This document shows positions 8,501-17,044 of a stretch of DNA of 64,000 nt, piece by piece. Numbering within the stretch: the first letter of the stretch is position 1; every line of letters starts with the position of its first letter. The position numbers and the translations under genes were made by a program. The notes beneath the pieces are model-generated. The model was not told the origin of the DNA. It was given only the letters and a program-made list of their open reading frames with translations, and ran no database searches. The stretch spans positions 1,323,770-1,387,769 of the forward strand of contig GG745330.1 of NCBI GenBank assembly GCA_000151295.1, written 5' to 3'. Source of the DNA: Allomyces macrogynus ATCC 38327 (taxonomy: Eukaryota; Blastocladiomycota; Blastocladiomycetes; Blastocladiales; Blastocladiaceae).

Positions 8501-10777
8501 TTGCTCGCCGACGACGTCACGTACGAATGGTCAGCCGCGGCCGACGCAGCGTTCCGCGCGCTCAAGGACGCGCTGTCGTCGGCGCCGGTGCTGGTGCTGC
8601 CTGACGAGGACGGCGATTTCGAGATCACGACCGACGCGAGCGGGTTCGCCGTCGGCGCGGTGCTACAGCAGAATGGGCGACCGATCGAATATTTCAGTCG
8701 CAAGTTGAAGCCACCGGAACGCGCGTACCCGGTCCACGACCGCGAGTTACTGGCAATCGTCGCCGCGTTGAATCGGTGGCGCACGTACGTGCACGGCAAG
8801 TCGGTGCGGTGCAACTCGGACCACCGCACGCTTGAGTACTTTGCGACGCAGCGCGAGCTCAATGGACGGCAAGTGCGGTGGCTGTCGTCGCTCGCCGAGT
8901 ACGATCTGGAAATCAAGTACGAGAAGGGCGAGCGCATGCCGCACGCTGACGCGCTGTCGCGACGGCCGGACTTGCAACCGGACGGGTCGCTGCTTGCCGA
9001 CGCGCTGTACACACCACTCGCGCGCGGTGCCAACGGTGCGTTGCGCGTCGCGGCGGTGCCATTATACAAAGGCGAGGACGGGAAATTCGCGGTACTGCAG
9101 GTACGGCGGTCGCACAAGCACGACGAGACCGTGGCGATTGCGGTCGAGGGCGAGCACGCGCAAGAGCCCGCCGAGGATCTCGTGCAAGGGGTTCGACCAG
9201 AAGTCGAGCCAGACATGATGCGGCGCGTCGTGGCCGCGACGGCGGCGGATCGACGGTTGCACGCGATGCTCGAGCAGCCGCCCGCGGGGTACGTCGCCGA
9301 CGACGGGATCCTGTTCAAGTTCGTGGAGGTCAGTGGCGAGGCGCGGCGGGTGCCGCTCATCCCAAACGACCGCGAGCTGCGCACCTTGTGGCTGTCCGAG
9401 GCCCACGACACGCCGCTCGCCGGGCACATGGGCGCGCGTCGCACGCTCGACCTGCTGCGTCGGTGGTGCTACTGGCGTGGCATGGCGGCCGACGTTGAGG
9501 CCTATGTGCGGACGTGCGTGAGCTGCCAGGCCAACAAACCCAAGATCGGCAAGACTGACGGCCTGCTGCGACCGCTTCCTGTACCGGATCGGCCGTGGGG
9601 CCGAATCAACATCGACCTGATCGGCAAGCTTCCAGACGGGGAGGGCGGAAAAGACGCCATCGTCACGCTCGTGTGCGCGTTGACGAAGCGGTTGCGCGTG
9701 ATCCCGACGGTCATGACGACGGACGCCGAAGGGCTTGCGCGCTTGTACATTCGGTACGTCTTGCCCGATTTTGGCTTGCCCGACTGCATCGTGAGCGACC
9801 GTGACCCGCGGTTCGCATCTGCGTTTTGGGAAGCGCTTTGGCGGCGGTTGGGCACGTGGTTAGCGATGTCGACAGCGTATCATCCACAGTCTGACGGCCA
9901 GGCCGAAGTCGCGAATCGCACGGTGCAGTCGATGCTGCGGCATTTCGTCAATGCGCAGCGCACCAACTGGCCAACATACCTGCCGTTTGTCAAGTTCGCC
10001 TACAACAACTCGCGCGCCGAGCCGACGGGCAAGTCGCCATTCGAGCTGTGGGGCGTTGTGCCGCGCGGGCCGGTCGAGATCATGCTCGGCAACAATATCC
10101 CGGTACCGCAGCTCGAGCGCATGGCGGAGCAGCTCGACGCAGCGACGCGAGATGCTCGGGTGAGCCTGGATCGATCGCGCGCGGCCATGGTGATGCAAGT
10201 CAACCGGCACCGCAAGCACGTCGAGTACCTCGTCGGCGACCGCGTGTGGCTCTCGACCAAGAACATTGCGGCGCGCACAGCATCAGGCACGGAGCTGACG
10301 TCGCGTAAGTTACTGCCCAAGTTCATTGGCCCGTTTAACGTCGAGGCCGTGGTCGGTGGCGGTCGCGCGTGCAGGCTCGGATTGCCAGCCGGGTACAAGG
10401 TGCACCCGACGTTCCACGTCGAGCTGCTGAAACCGTATCGCGAGCCGGACTTGGCACGATTTCCGGGTCGGCCGTACGCGGGCAACGACGGCACCGACGA
10501 CGAGCACGGATGGGCACCGGCGACGGCCGACGAGCCCGAGTGCGTGCTGCGCGAAGGCATGACGGGCCGGCGCGGCGAGGGCGACACGCTGTACTTGATC
10601 AAGTGGCAGCAGCGCGCGATCAAGGAGTCGACGTGGGAACGCGCCGAGGACTTGCGCGAGGACGCGGACGCGGTCGTCAAGTGGCGCGAGTATCGGGCGC
10701 AGACGCCGGGCGTGCAGGTGCTGTCGGGCGTCAAGGCCGGCAAGCCGACGGCGACGGTGTTGCGGTCGCTGCAGTAG
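5591..10777 (+). CDS. Gag-Pol polyprotein, Ty3/Gypsy chromovirus, copy 1
   Basis: Single 1728-residue frame from the first ATG (MTGEPATP) to TAG. The frame is open further upstream but has no ATG there. Order along the protein: Gag/capsid-like helical domain (about 110-270); basic RGG-rich linker; CCHC zinc knuckle CYRCDEVGHLRHNC (367-380); aspartic protease with DSGTS (529); reverse transcriptase with KLDLVSGYHQ and the catalytic FLDD (about 868); RNase H with TDAS (about 1015); integrase with an H-H-C-C zinc site (about 1279-1311) and the D, D, E residues in NIDLIG, SDRDPRF and DGQAEVANR (about 1342, 1402, 1439); then a C-terminal chromodomain with LYLIKWQ and STWERAEDL (about 1654-1710). 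All catalytic residues are present and there is no frameshift between gag and pol, so it is expected to be competent. Single-frame gag-pol is common among chromoviruses. Confidence 0.93.
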   Translation: MTGEPATPATPLEQLAEVRAVVDQHLPAMMANDNALATRTVALEGSVSEVKTAVAEQGAKLDALMVILQKLSNNSAPLPAAPSPDAVPVAAVASAASTAPAMAVAGAAASPVGDETAYGGNEKIPPPKFDGTGTYEAVRAWFSDVGKWVAFMRARKHSEMAIVLLLDRAFTGEAETYRVLQNATGQWPTTPEGIANTVSERFRPKTAALTKRRELQQFRFQSGGTMEQHVAAFAALAVTVEQASAAELYSCFLASVPTNVMTLLGDGRLNPPSEDQNLRWSFMEQVYTRAIDIWGVLQLSNGFNMLAVHDRIQDDRMQVDAVQGRRGHGNRGQGRSRRGQNGGRGGRGGRGRDDRQDDEYEVETRRCYRCDEVGHLRHNCPRRPNANVAVFNHQCTCRFDCSSRSGQVVPVGGTSPNFVHTDVNDGGTTQLLHVAVDVDVDDAREPLIVSPKDTADRRVDLDQGEERDDAVVEEDLEILAFGTDQPYAYDAVLAVSEEPRKGRTWSKKCMGERHRKKLLQEHDAVVMVDSGTSHNVARRAVVERVGARIVRDGWLRVSGFDGVSRRVRREWAELRVMVAGAATTARCLVLDNVAWEVILGRPWLRECDPQLDWSSGALSLDGGATRVQPVAGGPSHIEVDLLSAEECAAAMRDDPANVFMVSLNHIEVEGVGYTGTVVKQLVDEFPTVFAEPTGMPPKRDVDHRIELKEGARPVAQRAYQASPKELEELRKQLDELLRRGLIRPSKGSPFASPVLFVPKKDGGVQVCVDYRALNKITVRDTYPLPRAETLFRMLRGARYYTKLDLVSGYHQVRMDESDVHKTAFVTRYGTFEWRVLSFGLCNAPSTFMRAMNQVFEPYLDRFVVVFLDDILIYSKTKAEHERHVRQVLEVLRKNEFHVKPSKCEFFKERVEYLGHFVDRDGVHVDPAKVAAVRDWPVPKDQKELRGFIGLANYYARFVNGFAELAHPLTDLLADDVTYEWSAAADAAFRALKDALSSAPVLVLPDEDGDFEITTDASGFAVGAVLQQNGRPIEYFSRKLKPPERAYPVHDRELLAIVAALNRWRTYVHGKSVRCNSDHRTLEYFATQRELNGRQVRWLSSLAEYDLEIKYEKGERMPHADALSRRPDLQPDGSLLADALYTPLARGANGALRVAAVPLYKGEDGKFAVLQVRRSHKHDETVAIAVEGEHAQEPAEDLVQGVRPEVEPDMMRRVVAATAADRRLHAMLEQPPAGYVADDGILFKFVEVSGEARRVPLIPNDRELRTLWLSEAHDTPLAGHMGARRTLDLLRRWCYWRGMAADVEAYVRTCVSCQANKPKIGKTDGLLRPLPVPDRPWGRINIDLIGKLPDGEGGKDAIVTLVCALTKRLRVIPTVMTTDAEGLARLYIRYVLPDFGLPDCIVSDRDPRFASAFWEALWRRLGTWLAMSTAYHPQSDGQAEVANRTVQSMLRHFVNAQRTNWPTYLPFVKFAYNNSRAEPTGKSPFELWGVVPRGPVEIMLGNNIPVPQLERMAEQLDAATRDARVSLDRSRAAMVMQVNRHRKHVEYLVGDRVWLSTKNIAARTASGTELTSRKLLPKFIGPFNVEAVVGGGRACRLGLPAGYKVHPTFHVELLKPYREPDLARFPGRPYAGNDGTDDEHGWAPATADEPECVLREGMTGRRGEGDTLYLIKWQQRAIKESTWERAEDLREDADAVVKWREYRAQTPGVQVLSGVKAGKPTATVLRSLQ

Positions 10778-10837
10778 TGGTTGGTGGTGTTGTGGTTGAG
10801 TGGAGGATCGATCGTGGATCCGACGCGTCGCGCGCCT

Positions 10838-10857
10838 CGGACGGGCAGGGAGGGAGT
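10838..10857 (+). promoter_or_regulatory. Polypurine tract before central LTR
   Basis: A purine-rich stretch (GGGCAGGGAGGGAG) ends one base before the central LTR, where plus-strand DNA priming is expected. The same tract precedes the third LTR at about 16663-16682. Confidence 0.7.
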
Positions 10858-11026
10858 TGTTGGCGCGTATGCAAGCGTCCCCCGCTTGCGCCCTGCCAAC
10901 ACGTGGTCCCCAATTAGACGCATAGTGTGAGGCGTCTTCCTACATAAGAAGGACGCTGCTGGGCGAAATACATCCTTACGCAATCCTCCCCGAAGTATCA
11001 GTCAGGGCCCCGTCCCGGTCGTATCA
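10858..11026 (+). repeat. LTR copy 2 (central, shared)
   Basis: Identical by eye to the outer LTRs. It serves as 3' LTR of the first internal region and 5' LTR of the second, with no target duplication on either side. This is the mark of a tandem array made by LTR-LTR recombination or unequal exchange, and not of two separate insertions. Confidence 0.92.
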
Positions 11027-11028
11027 AC

Positions 11029-11048
11029 TGGTAGCGTCTGCAGGTTCG
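11029..11048 (+). promoter_or_regulatory. Primer binding site, element copy 2
   Basis: Same TGGTAGCGTCTGCAGG sequence as in copy 1, two bases downstream of the central LTR. Confidence 0.68.
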
Positions 11049-11111
11049 TTCCTTCAAGTGACGGACTGGCGTTGGAAGTGTGTGTTCGGGCGCTGGGCTT
11101 CCGCGGTTTCG

Positions 11112-11339
11112 TTTGCGCTGGTTCCTGTTTGGCGCGGTTTCTCGTTGGCGCTGGTTCCCATTTGGCGCGGTTTCTCGTTTGCGCCGGTTCTCGTTGGCGC
11201 AGTGTCTCGTTGCGCCGGTTCTCGTTTGGCGCGGTGTCTCAGTTGCGCTGGTTCTCATTTGGCGCGGTGTCTCGTTTGCGCCTGTTCTCGATAGCGCATT
11301 TTCGCGGTTGCGCCGGTTCTCGTTGGCGCGGTTTACTTG
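11112..11339 (+). repeat. Leader minisatellite of element copy 2
   Basis: Same seven-unit array as at 5287-5514 with the same unit order and the same unit-to-unit variants. The array itself has therefore not drifted since the two copies separated. Confidence 0.85.
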
Positions 11340-11415
11340 TTGTGCAAATTCGTTGCGGGTTCCTGCCCATCGAGTTGTTTTCTCTCGTCTCGCGTTTTTC
11401 ATCACGGTTGGCGTC

Positions 11416-14400
11416 ATGACGGGCGAACCGGCGACACCTGCGACGCCTCTTGAACAGCTGGCCGAGGTTCGGGCGGTGGTCGACCAGCACCTGCCCGCAA
11501 TGATGGCGAATGATAATGCCCTCGCGACACGGACGGTGGCCCTCGAGGGGTCGGTTTCGGAGGTCAAGACGGCCGTGGCCGAACAAGGCGCAAAACTCGA
11601 TGCCCTCATGGTCATTTTGCAGAAGTTGTCGAACAATTCCGCGCCGCTGCCTGCGGCGCCGTCCCCAGATGCGGTTCCTGTTGCGGCAGTTGCCTCTGCT
11701 GCGTCGACGGCTCCTGCCATGGCTGTCGCTGGTGCCGCCGCGAGCCCGGTGGGAGACGAGACGGCGTATGGGGGCAACGAAAAAATTCCGCCACCCAAGT
11801 TTGACGGCACGGGCACGTATGAGGCGGTCCGCGCGTGGTTCAGCGACGTGGGTAAGTGGGTCGCCTTCATGCGCGCGCGCAAGCACAGCGAGATGGCCAT
11901 TGTTCTCTTGCTCGACCGCGCGTTCACGGGTGAGGCGGAGACCTACCGCGTGCTGCAGAACGCGACGGGCCAGTGGCCCACAACGCCCGAAGGTATTGCG
12001 AACACCGTTTCGGAGCGTTTCCGGCCCAAGACGGCGGCCCTGACCAAGCGTCGTGAACTGCAGCAGTTCCGTTTCCAGTCGGGCGGGACCATGGAGCAGC
12101 ATGTGGCCGCGTTTGCGGCCCTGGCAGTGACTGTCGAGCAGGCGTCTGCCGCCGAGCTTTACTCGTGTTTCTTGGCGTCGGTGCCGACGAACGTCATGAC
12201 GCTGCTCGGCGACGGTCGCTTGAACCCACCGTCGGAGGACCAGAACCTGCGTTGGTCATTCATGGAGCAGGTCTACACCCGGGCCATCGACATTTGGGGC
12301 GTTCTCCAGCTTTCGAACGGGTTCAACATGCTGGCGGTGCATGATCGCATACAGGACGACCGTATGCAGGTCGACGCTGTGCAAGGGCGCCGTGGCCATG
12401 GTAATCGCGGCCAGGGTCGTAGTCGCCGTGGCCAGAATGGCGGTCGGGGTGGTCGTGGCGGCCGTGGCCGTGACGACCGCCAGGACGACGAGTACGAGGT
12501 CGAAACGCGCCGCTGTTATCGGTGCGATGAGGTGGGCCATTTGCGTCACAATTGCCCGCGCCGGCCGAACGCGAATGTCGCGGTTTTCAATCATCAATGC
12601 ACCTGCCGTTTTGATTGCTCTTCTCGCTCTGGTCAGGTCGTCCCTGTTGGTGGCACAAGTCCAAATTTTGTTCATACGGACGTGAACGATGGCGGCACGA
12701 CGCAGCTTTTGCACGTTGCAGTTGACGTCGACGTGGACGACGCACGGGAGCCGCTCATCGTTTCGCCGAAGGACACCGCCGACAGGCGCGTCGACTTGGA
12801 CCAGGGGGAGGAGCGTGACGATGCGGTGGTCGAGGAGGATCTTGAAATCTTGGCGTTTGGCACTGACCAGCCGTACGCGTACGATGCGGTGCTCGCAGTG
12901 AGCGAGGAGCCGCGCAAGGGCCGCACTTGGTCGAAGAAGTGCATGGGCGAGCGGCACAGGAAAAAGTTGCTGCAGGAGCACGACGCGGTGGTCATGGTCG
13001 ACTCGGGCACCTCGCACAACGTCGCGCGACGTGCCGTCGTGGAGCGCGTGGGCGCGCGAATCGTGCGCGACGGGTGGTTGCGCGTCTCGGGTTTCGACGG
13101 CGTCTCGCGACGCGTGCGACGCGAATGGGCGGAGCTGCGTGTCATGGTCGCGGGCGCCGCCACGACCGCGCGGTGCCTGGTGCTCGACAACGTCGCATGG
13201 GAAGTGATTTTGGGCCGGCCGTGGTTGCGCGAGTGTGACCCGCAGCTCGACTGGTCGTCAGGCGCGCTGTCGCTTGACGGCGGCGCGACACGCGTGCAGC
13301 CGGTGGCGGGCGGGCCATCCCACATCGAGGTCGACTTGCTTTCTGCCGAAGAGTGCGCGGCGGCGATGCGCGACGACCCGGCAAACGTGTTCATGGTCTC
13401 GCTCAACCACATCGAGGTCGAGGGCGTTGGCTACACGGGCACGGTCGTGAAGCAGTTAGTCGACGAGTTCCCAACCGTGTTCGCCGAGCCAACGGGCATG
13501 CCGCCGAAGCGCGATGTCGACCACCGGATCGAGCTCAAGGAGGGCGCGCGGCCAGTCGCACAGCGCGCATACCAGGCCTCGCCCAAGGAGCTCGAGGAAC
13601 TGCGCAAGCAGCTAGACGAGCTGTTGCGACGCGGGCTGATCCGGCCGAGCAAGGGCTCGCCGTTTGCGTCGCCGGTCCTGTTCGTGCCAAAGAAAGACGG
13701 AGGCGTCCAGGTGTGCGTGGATTATCGCGCACTGAACAAGATCACGGTACGCGATACATACCCGCTGCCGCGCGCCGAGACCCTCTTCCGGATGCTGCGT
13801 GGCGCGCGCTACTACACGAAGCTCGACCTTGTCAGCGGGTATCACCAAGTGCGCATGGACGAGTCGGACGTGCACAAGACGGCGTTCGTGACGCGGTACG
13901 GGACGTTCGAGTGGCGCGTGCTCAGCTTCGGCTTGTGCAACGCACCATCGACGTTCATGCGCGCCATGAACCAGGTGTTTGAGCCGTACCTCGACCGGTT
14001 CGTCGTCGTGTTCCTCGACGACATCTTGATCTACTCGAAGACCAAGGCTGAGCATGAGCGCCACGTTCGGCAGGTGCTCGAGGTGCTACGCAAGAACGAG
14101 TTCCATGTCAAGCCGAGCAAGTGCGAGTTTTTCAAGGAGCGGGTCGAGTACCTTGGTCATTTCGTGGACCGCGACGGCGTGCATGTCGACCCAGCCAAGG
14201 TCGCGGCAGTGCGCGATTGGCCCGTGCCCAAGGACCAGAAGGAGTTGCGCGGGTTCATCGGGCTCGCCAACTACTACGCGCGATTTGTCAATGGATTCGC
14301 CGAGCTCGCGCACCCGCTGACGGACTTGCTCGCCGACGACGTCACGTACGAATGGTCAGCCGCGGCCGACGCAGCGTTCCGCGCGCTCAAGGACGCGCTG

Positions 14401-16602
14401 TCGTCGGCGCCGGTGCTGGTGCTGCCTGACGAGGACGGCGATTTCGAGATCACGACCGACGCGAGCGGGTTCGCCGTCGGCGCGGTGCTACAGCAGAATG
14501 GGCGACCGATCGAATATTTCAGTCGCAAGTTGAAGCCACCGGAACGCGCGTACCCGGTCCACGACCGCGAGTTACTGGCAATCGTCGCCGCGTTGAATCG
14601 GTGGCGCACGTACGTGCACGGCAAGTCGGTGCGGTGCAACTCGGACCACCGCACGCTTGAGTACTTTGCGACGCAGCGCGAGCTCAATGGACGGCAAGTG
14701 CGGTGGCTGTCGTCGCTCGCCGAGTACGATCTGGAAATCAAGTACGAGAAGGGCGAGCGCATGCCGCACGCTGACGCGCTGTCGCGACGGCCGGACTTGC
14801 AACCGGACGGGTCGCTGCTTGCCGACGCGCTGTACACACCACTCGCGCGCGGTGCCAACGGTGCGTTGCGCGTCGCGGCGGTGCCATTATACAAAGGCGA
14901 GGACGGGAAATTCGCGGTACTGCAGGTACGGCGGTCGCACAAGCACGACGAGACCGTGGCGATTGCGGTCGAGGGCGAGCACGCGCAAGAGCCCGCCGAG
15001 GATCTCGTGCAAGGGGTTCGACCAGAAGTCGAGCCAGACATGATGCGGCGCGTCGTGGCCGCGACGGCGGCGGATCGACGGTTGCACGCGATGCTCGAGC
15101 AGCCGCCCGCGGGGTACGTCGCCGACGACGGGATCCTGTTCAAGTTCGTGGAGGTCAGTGGCGAGGCGCGGCGGGTGCCGCTCATCCCAAACGACCGCGA
15201 GCTGCGCACCTTGTGGCTGTCCGAGGCCCACGACACGCCGCTCGCCGGGCACATGGGCGCGCGTCGCACGCTCGACCTGCTGCGTCGGTGGTGCTACTGG
15301 CGTGGCATGGCGGCCGACGTTGAGGCCTATGTGCGGACGTGCGTGAGCTGCCAGGCCAACAAACCCAAGATCGGCAAGACTGACGGCCTGCTGCGACCGC
15401 TTCCTGTACCGGATCGGCCGTGGGGCCGAATCAACATCGACCTGATCGGCAAGCTTCCAGACGGGGAGGGCGGAAAAGACGCCATCGTCACGCTCGTGTG
15501 CGCGTTGACGAAGCGGTTGCGCGTGATCCCGACGGTCATGACGACGGACGCCGAAGGGCTTGCGCGCTTGTACATTCGGTACGTCTTGCCCGATTTTGGC
15601 TTGCCCGACTGCATCGTGAGCGACCGTGACCCGCGGTTCGCATCTGCGTTTTGGGAAGCGCTTTGGCGGCGGTTGGGCACGTGGTTAGCGATGTCGACAG
15701 CGTATCATCCACAGTCTGACGGCCAGGCCGAAGTCGCGAATCGCACGGTGCAGTCGATGCTGCGGCATTTCGTCAATGCGCAGCGCACCAACTGGCCAAC
15801 ATACCTGCCGTTTGTCAAGTTCGCCTACAACAACTCGCGCGCCGAGCCGACGGGCAAGTCGCCATTCGAGCTGTGGGGCGTTGTGCCGCGCGGGCCGGTC
15901 GAGATCATGCTCGGCAACAATATCCCGGTACCGCAGCTCGAGCGCATGGCGGAGCAGCTCGACGCAGCGACGCGAGATGCTCGGGTGAGCCTGGATCGAT
16001 CGCGCGCGGCCATGGTGATGCAAGTCAACCGGCACCGCAAGCACGTCGAGTACCTCGTCGGCGACCGCGTGTGGCTCTCGACCAAGAACATTGCGGCGCG
16101 CACAGCATCAGGCACGGAGCTGACGTCGCGTAAGTTACTGCCCAAGTTCATTGGCCCGTTTAACGTCGAGGCCATGGTCGGTGGCGGTCGCGCGTGCAGG
16201 CTCGGATTGCCAGCCGGGTACAAGGTGCACCCGACGTTCCACGTCGAGCTGCTGAAACCGTATCGCGAGCCGGACTTGGCACGATTTCCGGGTCGGCCGT
16301 ACGCGGGCAACGACGGCACCGACGACGAGCACGGATGGGCACCGGCGACGGCCGACGAGCCCAAGTGCGTGCTGCGCGAAGGCATGACGGGCCGGCGCGG
16401 CGAGGGCGACACGCTGTACTTGATCAAGTGGCAGCAGCGCGCGATCAAGGAGTCGACGTGGGAACGCGCCGAGGACTTGCGCGAGGACGCGGACGCGGTC
16501 GTCAAGTGGCGCGAGTATCGGGCGCAGACGCCGGGCGTGCAGGTGCTGTCGGGCGTCAAGGCCGGCAAGCCGACGGCGACGGTGTTGCGGTCGCTGCAGT
16601 AG
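11416..16602 (+). CDS. Gag-Pol polyprotein, Ty3/Gypsy chromovirus, copy 2
   Basis: Second 1728-residue gag-pol frame, with the same start (MTGEPATP), domain order and active-site residues as copy 1. I found two amino-acid differences, both between integrase and chromodomain: Val to Met (base 16174 A, against G at 10349) and Glu to Lys (base 16363 A, against G at 10538). Both are G in copy 1 and A in copy 2. Neither hits a known catalytic residue. The frame is intact, so both copies may be expressed, copy 1 from the outer LTR and copy 2 from the central LTR. Confidence 0.93.
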   Translation: MTGEPATPATPLEQLAEVRAVVDQHLPAMMANDNALATRTVALEGSVSEVKTAVAEQGAKLDALMVILQKLSNNSAPLPAAPSPDAVPVAAVASAASTAPAMAVAGAAASPVGDETAYGGNEKIPPPKFDGTGTYEAVRAWFSDVGKWVAFMRARKHSEMAIVLLLDRAFTGEAETYRVLQNATGQWPTTPEGIANTVSERFRPKTAALTKRRELQQFRFQSGGTMEQHVAAFAALAVTVEQASAAELYSCFLASVPTNVMTLLGDGRLNPPSEDQNLRWSFMEQVYTRAIDIWGVLQLSNGFNMLAVHDRIQDDRMQVDAVQGRRGHGNRGQGRSRRGQNGGRGGRGGRGRDDRQDDEYEVETRRCYRCDEVGHLRHNCPRRPNANVAVFNHQCTCRFDCSSRSGQVVPVGGTSPNFVHTDVNDGGTTQLLHVAVDVDVDDAREPLIVSPKDTADRRVDLDQGEERDDAVVEEDLEILAFGTDQPYAYDAVLAVSEEPRKGRTWSKKCMGERHRKKLLQEHDAVVMVDSGTSHNVARRAVVERVGARIVRDGWLRVSGFDGVSRRVRREWAELRVMVAGAATTARCLVLDNVAWEVILGRPWLRECDPQLDWSSGALSLDGGATRVQPVAGGPSHIEVDLLSAEECAAAMRDDPANVFMVSLNHIEVEGVGYTGTVVKQLVDEFPTVFAEPTGMPPKRDVDHRIELKEGARPVAQRAYQASPKELEELRKQLDELLRRGLIRPSKGSPFASPVLFVPKKDGGVQVCVDYRALNKITVRDTYPLPRAETLFRMLRGARYYTKLDLVSGYHQVRMDESDVHKTAFVTRYGTFEWRVLSFGLCNAPSTFMRAMNQVFEPYLDRFVVVFLDDILIYSKTKAEHERHVRQVLEVLRKNEFHVKPSKCEFFKERVEYLGHFVDRDGVHVDPAKVAAVRDWPVPKDQKELRGFIGLANYYARFVNGFAELAHPLTDLLADDVTYEWSAAADAAFRALKDALSSAPVLVLPDEDGDFEITTDASGFAVGAVLQQNGRPIEYFSRKLKPPERAYPVHDRELLAIVAALNRWRTYVHGKSVRCNSDHRTLEYFATQRELNGRQVRWLSSLAEYDLEIKYEKGERMPHADALSRRPDLQPDGSLLADALYTPLARGANGALRVAAVPLYKGEDGKFAVLQVRRSHKHDETVAIAVEGEHAQEPAEDLVQGVRPEVEPDMMRRVVAATAADRRLHAMLEQPPAGYVADDGILFKFVEVSGEARRVPLIPNDRELRTLWLSEAHDTPLAGHMGARRTLDLLRRWCYWRGMAADVEAYVRTCVSCQANKPKIGKTDGLLRPLPVPDRPWGRINIDLIGKLPDGEGGKDAIVTLVCALTKRLRVIPTVMTTDAEGLARLYIRYVLPDFGLPDCIVSDRDPRFASAFWEALWRRLGTWLAMSTAYHPQSDGQAEVANRTVQSMLRHFVNAQRTNWPTYLPFVKFAYNNSRAEPTGKSPFELWGVVPRGPVEIMLGNNIPVPQLERMAEQLDAATRDARVSLDRSRAAMVMQVNRHRKHVEYLVGDRVWLSTKNIAARTASGTELTSRKLLPKFIGPFNVEAMVGGGRACRLGLPAGYKVHPTFHVELLKPYREPDLARFPGRPYAGNDGTDDEHGWAPATADEPKCVLREGMTGRRGEGDTLYLIKWQQRAIKESTWERAEDLREDADAVVKWREYRAQTPGVQVLSGVKAGKPTATVLRSLQ

Positions 16603-16682
16603 TGGTTGGTGGTGTTGTGGTTGAGTGGAGGATCGATCGTGGATCCGACGCGTCGCGCGCCTCGGACGGGCAGGGAGGGAGT

Positions 16683-16851
16683 TGTTGGCGCGTATGCAAG
16701 CGTCCCCCGCTTGCGCCCTGCCAACACGTGGTCCCCAATTAGACGCATAGTGTGAGGCGTCTTCCTACATAAGAAGGACGCTGCTGGGCGAAATACATCC
16801 TTACGCAATCCTCCCCGAAGTATCAGTCAGGGCCCCGTCCCGGTCGTATCA
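16683..16851 (+). repeat. LTR copy 3 (3' outer)
   Basis: Same 169 bp, ending GTATCA and followed at once by the GGGAC target duplication. It lies 193 bp upstream of the dynein gene start and is on the same strand, so read-out transcription into that gene is possible. Confidence 0.92.
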
Positions 16852-16856
16852 GGGAC
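16852..16856. repeat. Target site duplication, right (GGGAC)
   Basis: Matches the left copy at 5028-5032, which confirms the outer limits of the array. Confidence 0.85.
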
Positions 16857-17044
16857 GAGGGCGACAGAACCACGGCGCTGCTATCACCATGAACCGCGAG
16901 TGCCGGGCATCTCCGCGCAACTTCCTGCATTGATTTCATCGAGCCTTCAGCTGAAATATTCACCCGGCTGCAACGACCACCGACTGCCAGTTGTATCTCA
17001 AGCCCAAGCCTGCATGCAGGCTGCAAGTCGCTGTCCACCAGACC

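Larger units (their letters stand above)
5033..16851 (+). mobile_element. Tandem Ty3/Gypsy chromovirus, LTR-internal-LTR-internal-LTR
   Basis: Three identical-looking 169-bp LTRs (5033-5201, 10858-11026, 16683-16851) separate two internal regions of 5656 bp, with an exact repeat period of 5825 bp. LTRs start TG and end CA. Each internal region has a primer-binding-like site 2 bases after the LTR, a repeat-rich leader, one long gag-pol frame and a purine-rich tract just before the next LTR. The outer ends share a GGGAC duplication, so the whole array behaves as one integrated unit. Domain order (Gag, zinc knuckle, protease, RT, RNase H, integrase, chromodomain) identifies a Metaviridae-like chromovirus. 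The element separates the fascin pseudogene from the dynein gene and ends 193 bp before the dynein start codon. Confidence 0.95.

Noticed and set aside
8449..9444. 331-residue antisense frame opposite RT/RNase H
   Set aside because: Shadow of the GC-biased pol frame; Ser/Arg-rich with no recognisable fold.
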